Positions 17,618-25,830 are shown, counted from the first letter of the stretch. The stretch is DNA of 31,547 nt from DATJBF01 sp035516795 (GCA_035516795.1 DATIZX010000085.1:1-31547), one strand, 5' to 3'. Numbers and translations: made by a program. The notes: generated by a model not told the origin, from the sequence alone.

Positions 17618-17625
17618 AGAAGAGA

Positions 17626-17682
17626 CGGTGGGAGCGGCCTCCGCGCCACGACCGGTCACGACAGGACATGTTGCTCCCACGA
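17626..17682 (+). repeat. Palindromic element between coaC and coaB
   Basis: An 8-bp inverted repeat, GTGGGAGC (17628-17635) and GCTCCCAC (17673-17680), encloses a GC-rich core containing ACCGGT. It fills the spacer between the two CoA genes and ends a few bases before the coaB ATG. Part of its core (CCGCGCC then CGGTCACGAC) loosely resembles the reverse complement of the trpC insert. Confidence 0.6.
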
Positions 17683-17685
17683 ATT

Positions 17686-18324
17686 ATGAAGACCGACTCA
17701 CTTCGTTTCCTGATCACGGCCGGGCCGACACGGGAGTTCATTGATCCGGTTCGATATATCTCGAATAGATCATCGGGAAAAATGGGGTACGCGATTGCGG
17801 CGGCGGCGCGCGCCATTTCGCCCCACGTCACGCTGATCAGCGGGCCGACCGCGCTCAAGCAGCCGCCGGGCATTGAGTTTGTTTCGATCACAACCGCGCA
17901 AGAGATGGCGGAGGCGGTTTGGAGCCGTTTCGACAGCGCGGACATTTGCATTATGGCTGCGGCCATCTGCGATTTTCGTCCTAAGAAGACGGCAGCGCGG
18001 AAGTTAAAGAAGAGCACGTTTGCCGGCACGCTCGCGTTGGAGGCGACCCCCGATATCCTTGCTGAACTGGGTCGCCGCAAAGCGAGACAGGTGCTCATCG
18101 GGTTCGCCATTGAGACAGAAGACATGGAAGCTCACGCGCAACAGAAGCTTGCGGCGAAGGGCTTGGATTTCATCGTGGCCAATGACGCGCAGGCATTCGA
18201 CTCGGAGACCAATCGAGTGACCTTGATCACCAATAGCGGAAAGATAGAAAGGCTTTCCGAAATGCCGAAGAGCGCCGTGGCGAAAATGATTGTAGAACGC
18301 GCGCTGCAGTTGGCTACAATGTAG
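17686..18324 (+). CDS. coaB: Phosphopantothenate--cysteine ligase CoaB (separate polypeptide)
   Basis: A 212-residue enzyme that joins cysteine to 4'-phosphopantothenate using a nucleotide triphosphate. The N-terminal ITAGPTREFIDPVRYISNRSSGKMG is the CoaB signature, with the conserved Asn in ISN. AAAICDFRPKK, the lysine-rich TPDIL region and VANDAQAFDSETNRVTL follow. The ATG at 17686 is the first codon that gives a CoaB-like N-terminus; the same frame runs further upstream through the repeat but with unrelated sequence. The stop TAG (18322-18324) is contained in the GTAG end of a downstream palindromic element. Confidence 0.93.
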   Translation: MKTDSLRFLITAGPTREFIDPVRYISNRSSGKMGYAIAAAARAISPHVTLISGPTALKQPPGIEFVSITTAQEMAEAVWSRFDSADICIMAAAICDFRPKKTAARKLKKSTFAGTLALEATPDILAELGRRKARQVLIGFAIETEDMEAHAQQKLAAKGLDFIVANDAQAFDSETNRVTLITNSGKIERLSEMPKSAVAKMIVERALQLATM

Positions 18325-18374
18325 GCGCACCCTTTACGGGTGCGTCTGAACGCAGGCTAAAGCCTGCGGCTACA
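18320..18374 (+). repeat. Two-hairpin palindromic element, GTAG...CTAC ends
   Basis: Termini are TGTAG (18320-18324) and CTACA (18370-18374). Hairpin 1 is CGCACCC (18326-18332) and GGGTGCG (18338-18344) with loop TTTAC. Hairpin 2 is CGCAGGCT (18351-18358) and AGCCTGCG (18361-18368) with a 2-base loop. It lies between the convergent coaB and TPR genes, and its left end supplies the coaB stop codon. No T-run follows, so intrinsic termination is doubtful. Confidence 0.8.
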
Positions 18375-18378
18375 GTAT

Positions 18379-18795
18379 TTATCCCTCTCGCGGCTTCTCC
18401 AGTAAGCGAGCGCGAATTTTCTGAAAGCGGTTGTCTTTGCGAAGATTGTCGAGGTCGGGATCTTCGTTCAGCCAACGTTCGTCATCGTAACCCCGTTTCA
18501 GGGCTTCGGTCAGCGCCGCCAGCGCTTCATCGACTCGTTTCAATAGCGAATAGCTGCAGGCCAGGTTGTAGAAAACGAGCGGGTTATCGGGACAAAGCTT
18601 GGCAAGCCGTCGGTCAATTTCGAGGCCTTTCTCCCATTGACCGGTTTCCGTGTACGCGTCCCCGAGGATCTGTAGCACTTCCACGAAATCGGGATCGCGT
18701 CGGGCAATTCCTTCAAAAAACTTGACCTCAAACAACAGGCTTTCCTGTTTGGCAGATTTGCCGTGTGGCGGCTTCTTTTCCCTGATCGGCAACAT
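18379..18795 (-). CDS. Small TPR-repeat protein
   Basis: A 138-residue soluble protein with about two to three tetratricopeptide repeats: FVEVLQILGDAYTETGQWEKGLEIDRRL (about 37-64), PLVFYNLACSYSLLKRVDEALAALTEAL (about 71-98), and a shorter C-terminal TPR-end sequence with DPDLDNLRKDNRFQKI. The last pattern is common at the ends of TPR proteins. TPRs mediate protein binding; no partner is evident. No signal peptide is seen. It is the last gene of a minus-strand unit, 21 bp after the DUF1015 gene. Confidence 0.85.
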   Translation of the reverse strand: MLPIREKKPPHGKSAKQESLLFEVKFFEGIARRDPDFVEVLQILGDAYTETGQWEKGLEIDRRLAKLCPDNPLVFYNLACSYSLLKRVDEALAALTEALKRGYDDERWLNEDPDLDNLRKDNRFQKIRARLLEKPREG

Positions 18796-18816
18796 GGCGA
18801 TCGTCCCTCTAACTTG

Positions 18817-20154
18817 TTACTCTTGCTCTGCGCGGTTGGGGCGCAAATCATTAATTACCATACCAGATAACAACTTCGGATAAAAGTCCGTACTTTTTTG
18901 CGGCATTCGCGAGCGCGCATCCGCAATGGCTTTCACATCCTCAACGCGCGTCGGCTTCAGAAAGAACGCGAGCTGGGCCTGTTTCGTCTGCACCAACTCC
19001 GCAGCCTTTTCCGCCTCGCGCCAGTAACTGACGTTCGCTTCTTCCCGAAGGCGAACCTCGTCAATCCCCAGCAACGCTTCCAGAATGCCAACGTGCAAGA
19101 TCGCCACATCCAAAGTGTCCCACAACGGCGGCTTGCCTTTGAAGAGCGGACGCAACGCATCGAGATTCTTGGGCCGCAACAACGCGAACCCGATCGCGTC
19201 GTGCAATCCAATCGAATATTTCCTGCCCGTCATTACAGCCAATGTCTTTTCCAACGTCGGCTGCGGTTCGACTGCAAAATCCTTGGCCAACTGCACGCGA
19301 AATCGTTTCGCATCGAATCCTTCGAGATTCGCCACCGTGCGATGCGTCGGCAGCACGACCAGGCCGGGATCGCTCATGTCCACCAGTGTCGCCATCACGA
19401 ACTCAGAGGGTGCATTGAGGTCCGGCTTGGTTGCCGCCGCCCGACATTCATCCCGGAAGGCCAACGCTGTTTCATACCGGTGATGCCCGTCCGCGATATA
19501 GAATTTCAAATCGCTCAACGCATCTTGCGTCGCTCTGACTGCTGCGGGTTCGCTAATCTCCCAGAGCTTGTTGACGACGCCGTAGTCATCTGTTGCTTTG
19601 ATTGTCGCGTCTCCGTTGCCTTTTGTCGCCTTTCCAAGAATCTGCGTCACACTCTGCTTCGGTTTCGGATACAGCATGAAAATCTGGCCTTGTTGCGAGC
19701 CGCACGCCCGCAGCAGCGCGATTCGGTCAGCCTTTGGCTTCGACAACGTGTGCTCGTGCGGCAACACCACGCCTTCATCCCAGCGATGCAATCGCACCCG
19801 CGCAATCAACGCCTTCCTGGTCGCCCGTTCTGGTGGCGCGAGCGTCTCGCTTGCGGTCGGCAGGGTGAACGCCTGTTCCAGATAGTAGAGCGCAGGTTTA
19901 GTGGATTGCCGCAAGATGCCGTCGCGCAACCAGGTCTGGTACAAGTCACGGGCGCGGGTGTACTTGTTGGTGGTCTCCGAATCGCCGGGCTGCTCCTTGC
20001 CCAGTTCTATTTGTACGAGGTTGTACGGCGACATCTTTAGATATCGCTCGCGCATTTCCGGCGTGATCTTGTCGTAAGGTTGCGTCAGGACATCGCCCGG
20101 CTTGACTCGTTGCGTGTTGTAGAGGACTCCTCGGAAAGGTTGTATCTCGGCCAT
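18817..20154 (-). CDS. DUF1015 family protein
   Basis: A 445-residue cytosolic protein of the DUF1015 family, whose biochemical role is not established to my knowledge. The family start (IQPFRGVLYN, then LTQPYDKI) and the core IADGHHRYETALAFRDE near residue 225, with FVMATLVDMSDPGLVVLPTHR, are clear. Length is near normal. An extra short segment around residues 99-113 (TASETLAPPERATRK) is encoded by palindromic DNA and seems longer than the equivalent loop in relatives as I remember them. It lies between the hydrolase and TPR genes on the same strand. Confidence 0.88.
   Translation of the reverse strand: MAEIQPFRGVLYNTQRVKPGDVLTQPYDKITPEMRERYLKMSPYNLVQIELGKEQPGDSETTNKYTRARDLYQTWLRDGILRQSTKPALYYLEQAFTLPTASETLAPPERATRKALIARVRLHRWDEGVVLPHEHTLSKPKADRIALLRACGSQQGQIFMLYPKPKQSVTQILGKATKGNGDATIKATDDYGVVNKLWEISEPAAVRATQDALSDLKFYIADGHHRYETALAFRDECRAAATKPDLNAPSEFVMATLVDMSDPGLVVLPTHRTVANLEGFDAKRFRVQLAKDFAVEPQPTLEKTLAVMTGRKYSIGLHDAIGFALLRPKNLDALRPLFKGKPPLWDTLDVAILHVGILEALLGIDEVRLREEANVSYWREAEKAAELVQTKQAQLAFFLKPTRVEDVKAIADARSRMPQKSTDFYPKLLSGMVINDLRPNRAEQE
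19836..19856 (-). repeat. Possible palindromic insert in the DUF1015 gene
   Basis: CGCGAGC (19837-19843) can pair with GCTTGCG (19849-19855) with one G-T wobble around the loop GTCTC. It encodes part of the extra loop at residues 99-113 of the DUF1015 protein. Only one hairpin is seen and the ends are not defined, so membership of the repeat family is tentative. Confidence 0.35.
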
Positions 20155-20200
20155 GTGTATCCCGTTTTGCGTGCGATATTAAGGATTGCCGAGCCGGGCG

Positions 20201-21139
20201 TCAAGTGCCACGCAGATGATCCAAGAAGGCGCGAAGCGCATTCCGATACGTCTCGGCGCTGACGGCGAACGCGTCGTTGTGGTCGCCGTGGAGTTCGACG
20301 AGTTGTTTGGGCTCCTTGGCGGCGGCAAGGAGACGTTGCGCGTGGCGGATGTTGAAAAATTCATCTTCCCGGCTGTGGAACATGAGCAGCGGTGCGTTGA
20401 TGCGGCCAATTTTGCTCAGCGTGTCGTACTTGTTCCTCACCAGCCAACGCACCGGCAGAAACGGGAACATCTTCTGGCCGACATCGCCGATGGACGTGAA
20501 CGCTTCTTCGATGATGACGCCGCCCACAGGATGTTTGGTTGCGAGATCCACGGCAATGGCTGAGCCCAAAGACTCGCCGTACACCACAACCGCCGAGGGA
20601 TTGCCGCGAGACGACATCGCGGCGCCTCGGGCTGCTAGTGCAGCCCTCGGCTCGCCCGCCACTCGTTTCGTGACATATTCGTAAGCCGCCTCAGCGTCGC
20701 GGTAGGTACCGATTTCGTTCGGTGAGCCTTCGCTGCGTCCGTATCCCCGGTAATCAATAATGAAGATGTCTGCGCCCAAACCCGCAAGGATTTGCAGCTT
20801 GTCCAGACGATGGGAGATGTTGCCGGCGTTGCCGTGAAAAAAGAGGACGGTGACGGGGGATTTTGTAGTAGCCGCCGTCCCGGCGGCCACGGATAAAGCA
20901 CCTGAGACGGGCGCTACCACAGCATGGACGCCATGGACAAGCCAGCCGTTGATCTTCACGCCATCGGACGCGACGAGCGTAACATCGTCGTAGTTCAGGC
21001 CAATTTGGTCGGGCGTGGCCTCCAAGTCGCGATCGGGATAGTAGAGCATGTGTGGTTCGCGCCAACGCAGAAACAAAAGGATGGCAGCGAACGCGGTGAA
21101 CAACAGGAGCAGATCAAACATCATGCGTCGCTTCCCCAT
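20201..21139 (-). CDS. Membrane-anchored alpha/beta hydrolase
   Basis: A 312-residue serine hydrolase with one N-terminal membrane helix (about residues 7-25). The fold markers are VLFFHGNAGNISH (98-110, oxyanion strand), IIDYRGYGRSEGSP (127-140) and VVYGESLGSA with nucleophile S190; D259 in HSREDEFF and H287 in LHGDHNDAF complete the triad. It resembles the BEM46/YfhR (ABHD13-like) group; the substrate is unknown. The start at 21139 gives a basic MGKRR before the helix; ATG 21124 with an upstream GGGGAAG is an alternative. Two Ala-rich stretches (about 72-94 and 163-181) are encoded by palindromic elements and lie between, not within, the fold motifs, so the protein may tolerate them. Confidence 0.88.
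   Translation of the reverse strand: MGKRRMMFDLLLLFTAFAAILLFLRWREPHMLYYPDRDLEATPDQIGLNYDDVTLVASDGVKINGWLVHGVHAVVAPVSGALSVAAGTAATTKSPVTVLFFHGNAGNISHRLDKLQILAGLGADIFIIDYRGYGRSEGSPNEIGTYRDAEAAYEYVTKRVAGEPRAALAARGAAMSSRGNPSAVVVYGESLGSAIAVDLATKHPVGGVIIEEAFTSIGDVGQKMFPFLPVRWLVRNKYDTLSKIGRINAPLLMFHSREDEFFNIRHAQRLLAAAKEPKQLVELHGDHNDAFAVSAETYRNALRAFLDHLRGT
20593..20650 (-). repeat. Two-hairpin palindromic element inside the hydrolase gene (second insert)
   Basis: Hairpin 1 is GCCGCGA (20603-20609) and TCGCGGC (20617-20623). Hairpin 2 is GGGCTGC (20629-20635) and GCAGCCC (20640-20646). A possible outer stem is CCGAGGG (20593-20599) with CCCTCGG (20644-20650). It encodes about residues 163-181 of the hydrolase, just before the nucleophile strand, and keeps the reading frame. 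Confidence 0.7.
20864..20918 (-). repeat. Palindromic element inside the hydrolase gene (first insert), GTAG...CTAC ends
   Basis: On the + strand the ends are TGTAG (20864-20868) and GCTAC (20913-20917). A perfect 7-bp hairpin, GCCGCCG-TCC-CGGCGGC (20871-20887), follows the left end. GTAG to CTAC spans 53 bp, the same as in the element after coaB. It encodes about residues 74-92 of the hydrolase, between the WLVHG strand and the VLFFHGNAG strand, in frame. Confidence 0.75.
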
Positions 21140-21324
21140 AAAAAGTGACAAGCCCATCAAGCATTTGTAACGTTGAAGACATTTTCCAGTCAATCCAGCA
21201 GCGCAACTCTGTCCGACCGAAGGTCCCACATTTGACGATACCTACCACCGCTGAAATACCGATCTTTAATTCGGTTCAAATCGAATTTGTAACTCGTGAG
21301 AATCTGTTCTACTTTTCCTGCGGT

Positions 21325-22200
21325 ATGCTGGGGTCACATGAATCGAGAGTGGGCGGGCCGTTCCAGCGGTTCTCGAGTTCGTGTCGGGATCTGATGGCGC
21401 GTGTCGGTTCGGTCGTCCAGTTGATTATCTGGGTCAATGTCATCGTCTTCTTCATTCAGCTTATTTGTAACGCGGCGCACTTCCCTTACTTCGACGAATT
21501 CCTGGCGCTTAGCGGTGACGGGATTCGGCATGGCTTTATCTGGCAGCCGATCACCTATATGTTTTTGCATGGCGGTATCTGGCACATCCTGATCAATCTG
21601 TTTATCCTCTGGTTTTTTGGCCGCGAGGTCGAGTATTTCATTGGGCCAAGATCTTTCACGCGGCTGTATTTCGGAGCGGGATTGGCGGGGGCGGCGCTGT
21701 GGTTGGCGTTCAACTTCCATTCGCCCGCCTCTGTAATTGGCGCATCCGCGGCGGTCCTCGGCTGTGTCATTGCGTTCGCCACCTTGTTTCCCAACCGCGA
21801 CATCACGTTATTGGTTTTCTTCGTTTTGCCGGTCACGATGAAGGCGAAGTATCTCGCGCTGATCGCCATCGCTCTCGACGTTTTCCCCTTGTTGGAGAGA
21901 ACCGATACCGGCGTAGCGCATATCGCCCACATTGGCGGCGCGGCGCTCGGGTATCTCTACATCAAACAACTCGGCTACGGTCAGACGCCGCGCTGGCTGC
22001 TCTGGCTGCAGGACATCTCGGCCCGGCTGAAGCCGCGCCGCCGCCCGCCGCCGCGCGACCTCTCGCCGGAGGAATACATGCGTGAACAGGTGGACCCGAT
22101 TCTCGACAAGATCGCCCGCGAAGGCATGCACAGTTTGACCCGGCACGAGCGGAAGATTCTTGAATCTGCGAAGGATTTGATGCAGAAGCAGCAGCGGTGA
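21325..22200 (+). CDS. Rhomboid family intramembrane serine protease
   Basis: An integral membrane protease with six or so hydrophobic segments. The catalytic serine is S141 in VIGASAAVLG (GxS motif) and the partner histidine is H202 in IAHIGGAALG; FLHGGIWHILINLFILWFFG is the conserved second helix region with HGG and the N-rich oxyanion side. A basic, proline-rich cytoplasmic tail follows (about 225-291). Rhomboids cleave transmembrane segments of other proteins; the substrate is unknown. The start is uncertain: ATG 21325 is given, but ATG 21394, just before the first helix, is equally plausible and is overlapped by the stop of a tiny upstream reading frame. It is divergent from the hydrolase and ends 6 bp before glnE. 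Confidence 0.9.
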   Translation: MLGSHESRVGGPFQRFSSSCRDLMARVGSVVQLIIWVNVIVFFIQLICNAAHFPYFDEFLALSGDGIRHGFIWQPITYMFLHGGIWHILINLFILWFFGREVEYFIGPRSFTRLYFGAGLAGAALWLAFNFHSPASVIGASAAVLGCVIAFATLFPNRDITLLVFFVLPVTMKAKYLALIAIALDVFPLLERTDTGVAHIAHIGGAALGYLYIKQLGYGQTPRWLLWLQDISARLKPRRRPPPRDLSPEEYMREQVDPILDKIAREGMHSLTRHERKILESAKDLMQKQQR

Positions 22201-22206
22201 ACCCGC

Positions 22207-25200
22207 ATGCTGCGTTCGCGCCAGAAAAGACTGGTGGCTAAAACCACGCCGGTATCCCGAAAGTCCGCGACCCGTGCGTCGTCGCTTTCGAGGCTGATCG
22301 GCAAACGCCCGCTTTCGCGGCCAGCCACTCACGCCCTCCTTCGCCACCACGGCTTTCGCGATGCGCCCCGCGTCGCCGCGGCGATTCGGCATCTTTACGA
22401 GGACGAAATTCAGCGCCGCAATCTCGCCAGGGTTTTCCCGCATCTCATGCACACCTGTGAGAAATCGGCCGACGCCGATCGGGCCCTGGTCAACTTTGCC
22501 CGGCTCGTCGCCGCCTTGCCGAATTCCAACATTTTCTATCATTATCTGCAGGAATCGCCGGACCGGCTGGAGTTGCTGATCAAAGTGTTCGCGCACTCGC
22601 AGGCGCTGGCGGACACGCTCACGCGCAACGCGGCGCACCTCCATTTCCTCATTGCACCGCAAACCCTGGAACAACCCCGTGAAAAAACCTGGCTCGCCGC
22701 CGAATTGACACGGCTGCTGCTGCCCATTCGCATCCCGACACAAAAATACGACGCCATCCGCCGATTTCGCCGACGCGAAACGCTCCGCATTGGCGCCCGC
22801 GATCTCATCGGCCGTGCCTCCGTCGAAGAGACCACAATGGAATTATCGAATCTCGCCGACGTGTGTTTGCAGGCGGTTTTCGAGATCGCGCGGGAAGTTG
22901 TTTGTCGTCAATTGAAAATCGCGAGAGCGCCGTTCACGACTCGAGCGGATTCTGAATTGTCCGTCGAGAATCCTGTTCGGATAGGCGTTCCTGCACCCAC
23001 GGACCGCTTCGCCATCATCGGCATGGGCAAACTGGGGGGACAGGAACTGAATTACTCAAGCGACGTGGACGTGATTTTCGTTTATGGTGAGGAAGGACAG
23101 GTCACGCCGACGATTACCAACCACCAATTCTTCACCAAACTGGCCGAGGAAATCATCCGGGCGGTTGGGGCCGCCAGTGCGGAAGGCAACATCTTTCGCA
23201 TCGATCTGCGGCTGCGTCCCGAAGGTGCGACCGGGCCGCTCGTTCGCTCGCTGGAAAGCTTCGAAAATTATTACGCCGAATTTGGCGAGACGTGGGAACG
23301 AATGGCCTTGATCAAGGCCCGCTGCGTCGCCGGTGATGCCGCGCTCGGGGCCGAATTCGTCCAAATGGTTCAGCCGTTCGTGTACGCTCGGCACGCCGCC
23401 GCCAACGTGATCCAGCAAATGGCGGCCCTGAAGAAGCGGATCGAGAACGAAATCGTTCGCGAAGACCGGTTGACGCGTCACGTCAAACTCGGCATCGGCG
23501 GCATTCGCGAGATCGAATTCATCGTGCAATCATTTCAGGTGCTGCGTGGCGCCCGGCTGGTGTCGTTGCGCGAACGGAGTACGCTGCGGACCCTGTCCTT
23601 GCTGGGGAAGACCGGGATCCTGACGGAAGCAGAGGTGACGGCCTTAGCAGACGCCTATCGCTTTCTCCGCAACGTCGAGCACCGGCTGCAAATGGAGATG
23701 GAACTGCAAACCCATACCATTCCCGACGAAGAACACGCGTTGTATCGTCTCGCGCGCAGTCTCGGTTTCCTCACCGTCGAAAGCTTCTTCGAGGGGGAGC
23801 AGGCGCACACGGCGGCTGTCCGAAAGATTTACGAATCCGTGCTGGCGGGTGCGGGCACTGGTACCGTTGCGGAAACCGCCGAAACGTTGCTGGCGACGGA
23901 CAAATTGCCCGAAGTGCTGACAAAAGCGGGTTTCGCGGACGTGCCCGCCGCAATGAAAGTGGTGGAGAACCTATGGCAGGGACCGGGATTCGGTCATCTG
24001 TCGGCGCGCACGAAGGAATTGTTCGTGCAACTGTTCCCGACGTTGCTGGACTGGGCGCACCACCTGGCCGACCCCGACGCGGCGCTGGCGCGGTTTGACA
24101 AGTTCGTGGCCGCGTACGGTTCCCGTGGACTATTGTTCGAGATTTTCGCGAATCATCCGAAACTGGTCGAGATGCTGATGCGACTGGGAGATGCGAGCCG
24201 CTACCTGAGCGATGTGCTCGCACGTCAGCCCGAATTGTTCGACGCGATTGGACGGGGCGTAGCCCTGAGCGATCCGAAGAACCTCGCCCGGATGCAGGAA
24301 GAATTACGTGCAGCGCAGGAGGACAACCCGGAGCCAATGGACGGCGCAAGGCACTGGAAACAGTCGGAAATGCTGCGGATCGGCATCGAGGACATCATGG
24401 GATTGGTGGATCTCGAACACATCCATACGGAGGTCACTGCGTTGGCTGAGACCTGCCTCCGTTTTGCCGTGGAACGGAGCCGGGGCGACTCACGGTTCCC
24501 GTTTGCGGTGATCGGGATGGGCAAGTTCGGCGGACAGGAACTCGGGTACGGGGCGGACCTCGACGTATTGTTTGTTACCGGACACGGCGCGAACGCCGGC
24601 GATCCGGTCCAGGCTGGCAAACTGGCAACCAGCGTGATTGATTTCATGAGTCGCCAGACCAGCGCGGGAACGTTGTTCGCCATGGATGCCCGGCTGCGAC
24701 CCGACGGCGCGAAAGGGCCGCTGGCGAGCTCGCTGGAAGCACACCGGGACTATTATGTAAAACGGGCGGAGTTTTGGGAACGTCAAGCGTTGATCAAGGC
24801 GCGGTTCGTGGCCGGCGATGCGAAACTCGGCAAGGAGTTTTTGCAGACGGTGCATGGTTTTGTATATGGGAAGGCGCTGACGCCGGATGAATTGAAAGAG
24901 ATGCGCCAGATGCGCCACCGCATCGAGACCGAACGCGGCGACCAGAAACATGTCGAACTCGAATTCAAAACCGGACCGGGCGGATTGGTGGACGTGGAAT
25001 TTTTGGTCCAGAAGCTGCAATTGCAGCATGGACCCACGCATCCGCAACTACGCACGGCCCACACGCTCGCGGCGTTGAACCGGCTCACCGTATTGGGATT
25101 CATCGACGAAGAACAGACGGCGAGCTTGCGCCGTCACTACACGTTCCTGCGTCGCATCGAATCGACTTTGCGTCGCATGGAGAACACAAGTGTGTCGAAG

Positions 25201-25335
25201 CTGCCCGTTGCCGCGCGAGAACAGGAACAGTTGTCGAAGCGCCTTGGTTTTGCGCTGGCTGAGGATTTCCTCGATGCCTACCGTCATGCGACCAAACGAA
25301 TCCGAGAAATCTATGAGCAGGTGCTGAATTCGTAG
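22207..25335 (+). CDS. glnE: Bifunctional glutamine synthetase adenylyltransferase/deadenylase-like protein
   Basis: A 1042-residue protein of the GlnE family, which attaches AMP to and removes it from glutamine synthetase in response to nitrogen status. Two nucleotidyltransferase domains are present: IIGMGKLGGQELNYSSDVDVIF (G272 onward) and VIGMGKFGGQELGYGADLDVLF (G770 onward), each followed by a DLRLRP-type or DARLRP-type motif and a helical GlnE-associated domain with GGIREIEFIVQ or GGLVDVEFLVQ. Both metal-binding D-x-D pairs are intact, so both activities are plausible. It is about 100 residues longer than the E. coli enzyme, mostly from a basic N-terminal extension. No glnA, glnB or glnD is in the window. 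Confidence 0.95.
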   Translation: MLRSRQKRLVAKTTPVSRKSATRASSLSRLIGKRPLSRPATHALLRHHGFRDAPRVAAAIRHLYEDEIQRRNLARVFPHLMHTCEKSADADRALVNFARLVAALPNSNIFYHYLQESPDRLELLIKVFAHSQALADTLTRNAAHLHFLIAPQTLEQPREKTWLAAELTRLLLPIRIPTQKYDAIRRFRRRETLRIGARDLIGRASVEETTMELSNLADVCLQAVFEIAREVVCRQLKIARAPFTTRADSELSVENPVRIGVPAPTDRFAIIGMGKLGGQELNYSSDVDVIFVYGEEGQVTPTITNHQFFTKLAEEIIRAVGAASAEGNIFRIDLRLRPEGATGPLVRSLESFENYYAEFGETWERMALIKARCVAGDAALGAEFVQMVQPFVYARHAAANVIQQMAALKKRIENEIVREDRLTRHVKLGIGGIREIEFIVQSFQVLRGARLVSLRERSTLRTLSLLGKTGILTEAEVTALADAYRFLRNVEHRLQMEMELQTHTIPDEEHALYRLARSLGFLTVESFFEGEQAHTAAVRKIYESVLAGAGTGTVAETAETLLATDKLPEVLTKAGFADVPAAMKVVENLWQGPGFGHLSARTKELFVQLFPTLLDWAHHLADPDAALARFDKFVAAYGSRGLLFEIFANHPKLVEMLMRLGDASRYLSDVLARQPELFDAIGRGVALSDPKNLARMQEELRAAQEDNPEPMDGARHWKQSEMLRIGIEDIMGLVDLEHIHTEVTALAETCLRFAVERSRGDSRFPFAVIGMGKFGGQELGYGADLDVLFVTGHGANAGDPVQAGKLATSVIDFMSRQTSAGTLFAMDARLRPDGAKGPLASSLEAHRDYYVKRAEFWERQALIKARFVAGDAKLGKEFLQTVHGFVYGKALTPDELKEMRQMRHRIETERGDQKHVELEFKTGPGGLVDVEFLVQKLQLQHGPTHPQLRTAHTLAALNRLTVLGFIDEEQTASLRRHYTFLRRIESTLRRMENTSVSKLPVAAREQEQLSKRLGFALAEDFLDAYRHATKRIREIYEQVLNS

Positions 25336-25387
25336 CGCGCTGCTTGCGAATTGACATCCAACACCAACGTGCCATCATAAAGTTGCC

Positions 25388-25594
25388 ATGAAAGTACTGC
25401 TTCTATTCATTGGCTGGTGCATTCTCCTTGTGCTCTGGTGGCCGTTGGCGGTCCTCGCGTTAATCCTCATGCCGCTCGTCTGGTTGATTTCACTCCCCCT
25501 GCGGCTCATCGGAATCGTTATCGAAGCCGCGTGCGCCCTGATTCGCGCACTCCTATTCCTGCCTGCTCGGTTGCTCGGATGGCGCGTGAGATAA
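25388..25594 (+). CDS. Small hydrophobic membrane protein
   Basis: A 68-residue protein that is nearly all hydrophobic: two membrane segments (about residues 3-34 and 36-62) with arginines near the end (ARLLGWRVR). I do not recognise a family. It starts 52 bp after glnE on the same strand. Its clean composition, near-complete hydrophobicity and lack of an overlapping better candidate support a real gene, but no strong ribosome site precedes the ATG. Confidence 0.55.
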   Translation: MKVLLLFIGWCILLVLWWPLAVLALILMPLVWLISLPLRLIGIVIEAACALIRALLFLPARLLGWRVR

Positions 25595-25675
25595 CTGCCT
25601 GACAACACCTCCACGGGAGTTTTCGCCCGCTAATAATGCGAATCCGTGCGAATAACCCGCACTTTCGTCCTGCGA

Positions 25676-25704
25676 TTGACACTCACCATCTGCGGTGGTA
25701 AAAG
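25676..25704 (+). promoter_or_regulatory. Sigma70-type promoter upstream of the SIMPL gene
   Basis: TTGACA (25676-25681) is a perfect -35 box; 17 bases later TAAAAG (25699-25704) matches four of six positions of the -10 box. It lies 127 bp before the SIMPL gene start, leaving a leader of about 115 bases that contains a second AAGGAGG. Confidence 0.6.
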
Positions 25705-25830
25705 CCGGCTCCACAAGGAGGTAGTTGGCCGGTCGCATTCTGCGACTGGTATCGTGAGCGGTTAGAAGTTCAGACGCGGCGTCTCCTCTTCTCGCGCTCG
25801 CCGTCTACCGACATTTTCAAGGAGGCAGTT

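Noticed and set aside
18326..18368. Bidirectional terminator between coaB and the TPR gene
   Set aside because: The hairpins are strong but neither is followed by a T-run, and the structure matches the palindromic element family better.
18898..20040. 380-codon open frame on the plus strand opposite the DUF1015 gene
   Set aside because: Composition is rich in R, Q and F without any motif, while the opposite strand carries clear DUF1015 signatures.
21232..21262. Promoter upstream of the rhomboid gene (TTGACG box)
   Set aside because: The -35-like box is good but no convincing -10 box lies at the right spacing.
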